A stretch of DNA of 6,997 bases. Source: an uncultured Veillonella sp. (GTDB taxonomy: Bacteria; Bacillota; Negativicutes; Veillonellales; Veillonellaceae). This document shows, piece by piece, positions 4,723 to 6,997 of the stretch (its first letter is position 1; the number at the start of each line of letters is the position of its first letter). The notes beneath the pieces were generated by a model. It had not been told where the DNA came from and did no database searches. It saw only the letters and a program-made list of their open reading frames with translations. The translations under genes and the position numbers were made by a program. The stretch spans positions 1 to 6,997 of the forward strand of contig NZ_CAKPTN010000087.1 in assembly GCF_934190855.1 (NCBI RefSeq), written 5' to 3'.

Positions 4723-5673
4723 ATGCAATTAAAGCGTTTATTAATATTATTAGCCATCTTCGTGGGCGTTTTAGTCGTAGCCGTTATGGGTATGTACAAG
4801 TCTTGGAATGCTTTCACCAGTGGCGGCATTTTTGGTATGTTGAGCTCAAAGGGCATTTATAAGATGGTGGACGGCACTAGCGAGACGGTCATACTCGATC
4901 ATAAGGCGGAGCGCATCGTTGCGGTTGGTCCTAATGCAGCGGACCTTGCGTCTGAACTCGCTGGTGATTCCGTGGTGGCTAGCACTGCGGCACCGTATCA
5001 ATCGTCTAATGGCGTGAAACAACGAGTGGCCCTTGATGTGAAAGCTATCACTGCCTTGAAGCCAGATATTGTGATTGTAGAGGACGATGATGGTGCCACA
5101 GATCTTGTGAGGCCCCTTCGCGAGGCCGGTGTAAAGGTCGCACTTCTTAGAGCGCCTAAAACGGTAAAAGAGGTAGAGGATCAAACGCGCAACGTAGGAC
5201 AGTTGTTGGGGCGATCTGATAAAGCGGAATCCCTTATTACAACGATGATGAACTACATCCGCGATACAGAGTCCTTGCGCTTTGCTCGCCGTGATGACCC
5301 GAAAAAGACCGTTGCCGTGTATAATGAAAATGGCTTGTATGGGGCGCCAGATACAATGATTCAAGACATGCTGAAATATGTAAATGTAGACAATGCGGCT
5401 ACTAAGGCAGGCGTAAAATGGTCCTACATGGGTAAAAAGGATGACCTTATCAAGGTCGATCCAGATGTCATTATCGTGCCGACAGATGTGAAAGCACCGG
5501 GCTTTAACCGTGATGCGGTACTTAATAGCTACTATAATGATCCGGATCTTAAAAATGTTAAGGCCATTAAGAATAAAAAGGTAGTTATCATATCGAATGA
5601 AGCTATGATGGCTAAGACATACCACATTGGCCGCGGTATCTATAATATGGCTCAATTCGTGTATGAGCGTTAA
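4723..5673 (+). CDS. Second membrane-anchored substrate-binding-like protein, paralog of upstream gene
   Basis: A 316-residue protein of the same Peripla_BP_2-type architecture. Residues 5-24 (LLILLAIFVGVLVVAVMGMY) are a membrane segment without lipobox or AxA cleavage site, so it is probably an anchor facing the periplasm. Lobe 1 is about 62-145 (KAERIVAVGPNAADLASELAG, LKPDIVIVE, LREAGVKVALL), followed by a linker helix at 147-183. Lobe 2 is 194-314 (KKTVAVYNENGLYG, VDPDVIIVPT, YNDPDLKNVKAIKNKKVVII). The segment DLIKVDPDVIIVPT aligns directly with DLIRINPDVIFVPT of the upstream protein, showing duplication; overall the two have diverged widely. AAGGAG overlapping the upstream stop codon serves as ribosome binding site, which implies coupled translation. 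There are no cysteines. A strong terminator ends the unit 75 bases on. Function could be binding, sensing or partner recruitment. Confidence 0.82.
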   Translation: MQLKRLLILLAIFVGVLVVAVMGMYKSWNAFTSGGIFGMLSSKGIYKMVDGTSETVILDHKAERIVAVGPNAADLASELAGDSVVASTAAPYQSSNGVKQRVALDVKAITALKPDIVIVEDDDGATDLVRPLREAGVKVALLRAPKTVKEVEDQTRNVGQLLGRSDKAESLITTMMNYIRDTESLRFARRDDPKKTVAVYNENGLYGAPDTMIQDMLKYVNVDNAATKAGVKWSYMGKKDDLIKVDPDVIIVPTDVKAPGFNRDAVLNSYYNDPDLKNVKAIKNKKVVIISNEAMMAKTYHIGRGIYNMAQFVYER

Positions 5674-5747
5674 TATATAAATATGGTAGATATATGTATA
5701 GCTTTGTAGCCCTTTAATGGTTATATATTATATAATAATCATCACTC

Positions 5748-5780
5748 TGAAAGAGCCTTTACTTAGGCTCTTTCATTTTT
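5748..5780 (+). terminator. Intrinsic terminator of the binding-protein operon
   Basis: GAAAGAGCC (5749-5757) pairs perfectly with GGCTCTTTC (5766-5774) around an 8-nt loop, with an extra T-A pair at the base, followed by five T residues. It closes the two-gene unit. Confidence 0.92.
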
Positions 5781-5794
5781 ACATTAATTTATCG

Positions 5795-5803
5795 TGGTAT
5801 AGT
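5795..5803 (+). promoter_or_regulatory. Extended -10 promoter candidate upstream of the aminotransferase
   Basis: TG-G-TATAGT is an extended -10 element. The best -35 is only the T-rich end of the preceding terminator (TTTTTA, spacer 16). Initiation near 5810 would give a leader of about 254 nt ahead of the ATG at 6064. A closer alternative, TTGTGA (5959-5964) with TGTATA (5982-5987), has a weaker -10. Confidence 0.35.
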
Positions 5804-6017
5804 AGTACAGCACTATGAGAGTTGTTTTCATTAGCCGATAAATTAGGCATATGTAAATAAGTATGTGTTATAAAACTATAGATTTTCTATAGTAAAAGCT
5901 CTATAATATTATGTATTATATATATATCTATCTATGTAATCGTATTTTATGTTTTGCTTTGTGATGTATCAGTTATTTACTTGTATAGCAGGTGTTTTGT
6001 TACTTTCACAGTTATCA
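5804..6017 (+). other. Long AT-rich leader or spacer before the aminotransferase
   Basis: This stretch is very AT-rich and carries one clear small hairpin, ACTATAG (5875-5881) with CTATAGT (5887-5893) across ATTTT. A TATATATATATCTATCTATG run follows around 5918-5937. I see no T-box, SAM, lysine, TPP or other riboswitch motif that I can recognise, and no gene with a good ribosome binding site. A 27-codon frame (5949-6032) is treated separately as a finding. Confidence 0.5.
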
Positions 6018-6045
6018 AAACCTCCTTGTTGAGGAGGTTTATTTT
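6018..6045 (+). terminator. Terminator-like hairpin directly before the aminotransferase start
   Basis: AAACCTCCT (6018-6026) pairs perfectly with AGGAGGTTT (6032-6040) around a five-base loop, followed by ATTTTC. It ends 23 bases before the ATG at 6064 and upstream of the true ribosome binding site (AGAGGAG, 6047-6053). A hairpin like this inside a leader suggests attenuation. If transcription instead starts further upstream, it may simply end that transcript. The left arm CCTCCT can also pair in part with the real ribosome binding site. Confidence 0.6.
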
Positions 6046-6063
6046 CAGAGGAGTTGGATCGAA

Positions 6064-6997
6064 ATGAAACAACCAGAATTGTCGCCGTATATGATGGCTC
6101 GCAAGCCGTCTGGCATTCGCTTAGGACAAATTAAATTCTTGGAACGTAAGAACCCGCCTATTTTGGTGAATGGTTCTATTGGTAATGTAATGCGTCCTAT
6201 GCATCCCGCCATGCAGCGTAGGTTGTTCAACTTGGGCGGTGTGAATAGCCCGTTCCATAATGGCATCGTGCCATACGTACCAACTACAGGTACTGATGAA
6301 TGTCGCGAAGCATTCCTACATATTTTACGCAGCCAAGGTTTCGATACAACGGGCCTAAATGTACTCGTAACAGACGGTGCATCCATGGCGATGGAAATCA
6401 TCATGCTTGGCGTATGTGGTGGTGCAGGTGAAGAGGAACGTCCTCTTTTGATGTTTAACCCATCTTATACAAACTATGATGCGGTAGGCCTTCGCATTGG
6501 CCGTAAAACAGTGACTGTTGAGCGTGAGCTTAACGAAGATGGCGAATTTGAATTACCATCTGTTGAGACTGTAGAGCAACGCATTATTGATACTAAACCG
6601 GGCGCATTGCTCATCATTCCTTACGATAACCCGACTGGTCAATTATTCAGTAAGGAAACATTAATTGAATATACTAAATTATGCGTTAAGCATAATTTGT
6701 GGATTATCTCTGACGAAGCATACCGTGAATTGGCTTACGAAAAAGGGAAAGAAACATCTAGTATCTGGGCTTTAACCAATAAAGATGTGCCTGGTATCGA
6801 AGGCCGCCGTATCAGTCTTGAAACGGCTAGTAAGGTTTGGAATGCTTGTGGTCTTCGCATTGGTGCCATCATTACAGACAATAAATTGTGCTACGAAAAA
6901 TCTGTTGCTGAATATACGGCGAACCTTAGTGCTAATACATTGGGCCAATATATCTTTGGCGCTTTGAAGCACGAGTCCTACGCACAATTGCACAACT
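6064..6997 (+). CDS. PLP-dependent aminotransferase, class I/II (3' end outside window)
   Basis: The first 311 codons of a fold-type I aminotransferase; the frame is open to the window end, so the C-terminal part is missing. Expected landmarks are in order: the LVTDGASMAMEI loop near the cofactor phosphate (101-112), NPSYTNYD (132-139) with the residue that stacks on the ring, DNPTG with Asn189, SDEAY with Asp217 and Tyr220, and ETASKVWNACGLRIG with the Schiff-base Lys257 and Arg265. Such enzymes move amino groups between amino acids and 2-oxo acids in the cytoplasm; the substrate cannot be read from this fragment. AGAGGAG lies ten bases before the ATG, supporting MKQPELS as the N-terminus. 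It follows a strong terminator and has its own leader, so it is a separate unit from the binding-protein pair. The catalytic residues are intact. Confidence 0.93.
   Translation, partial: MKQPELSPYMMARKPSGIRLGQIKFLERKNPPILVNGSIGNVMRPMHPAMQRRLFNLGGVNSPFHNGIVPYVPTTGTDECREAFLHILRSQGFDTTGLNVLVTDGASMAMEIIMLGVCGGAGEEERPLLMFNPSYTNYDAVGLRIGRKTVTVERELNEDGEFELPSVETVEQRIIDTKPGALLIIPYDNPTGQLFSKETLIEYTKLCVKHNLWIISDEAYRELAYEKGKETSSIWALTNKDVPGIEGRRISLETASKVWNACGLRIGAIITDNKLCYEKSVAEYTANLSANTLGQYIFGALKHESYAQLHN

Noticed and set aside
4846..5655. Minus-strand 269-codon frame
   Set aside because: It is the antisense shadow of the second binding-like protein; composition rich in His, Cys, Ile and Arg is typical of a shadow frame.
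6045..6404. Minus-strand 119-codon frame, plus short frames on both strands at 6772-6993
   Set aside because: All lie over the aminotransferase, whose plus-strand frame has intact catalytic motifs.

Overview
The window reads as a chromosomal stretch of a low-GC bacterium of the Negativicutes. The best guess is Veillonella or a close relative. The grounds are the sequence of the 5S rRNA tail, the strongly AT-rich spacers, the Shine-Dalgarno style (GAGGAGG, GGAGG), and the mix of a CGGC-domain protein, an exported M48 peptidase and signal-anchored periplasmic binding proteins. This assignment comes from recall and style, not from a search.

Layout. (1) Positions 1-112 hold the 3' part of a 5S rRNA gene and its intrinsic terminator, so the window opens at the end of an rRNA operon. 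(2) Positions 113-476 have no gene. The first 240 bases are clearly more GC-rich than the spacers elsewhere. They hold an inverted near-copy of the 5S 3' end, a short direct copy of part of it, a 13-bp tandem repeat and several nested hairpins. This is the least explained part of the window. (3) Positions 477-1193 on the minus strand hold a compact HigB/HigA-type toxin-antitoxin operon with its own promoter, a palindrome inside that promoter, a 14-nt gene overlap and a terminator just past the antitoxin stop. (4) From 1539 on, all genes lie on the plus strand: a CGGC-domain small protein (1580-1951), an exported M48 zinc metallopeptidase with a lysine-rich tail (2205-3389), a tandem pair of membrane-anchored substrate-binding-like paralogs (3634-4713 and 4723-5673), and the first 311 codons of a PLP-dependent aminotransferase (6064 to the window end). 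Spacers, hairpins and terminators suggest these are four separate transcription units, with only the binding-protein pair forming an operon.

How the parts work together. HigB and HigA form a self-contained autoregulated module next to an rRNA operon. The M48 peptidase and the two binding-like proteins would all act outside the cytoplasmic membrane, but no permease or ATPase lies in the window, so the transport role of the pair is unproven. The aminotransferase has a long AT-rich leader ending in a terminator-like hairpin directly before its ribosome binding site, so attenuation is possible.

No clearly new multi-gene system is visible. The best leads are the structured island behind the 5S gene, the orphan anchored binding-protein pair, and the aminotransferase leader.
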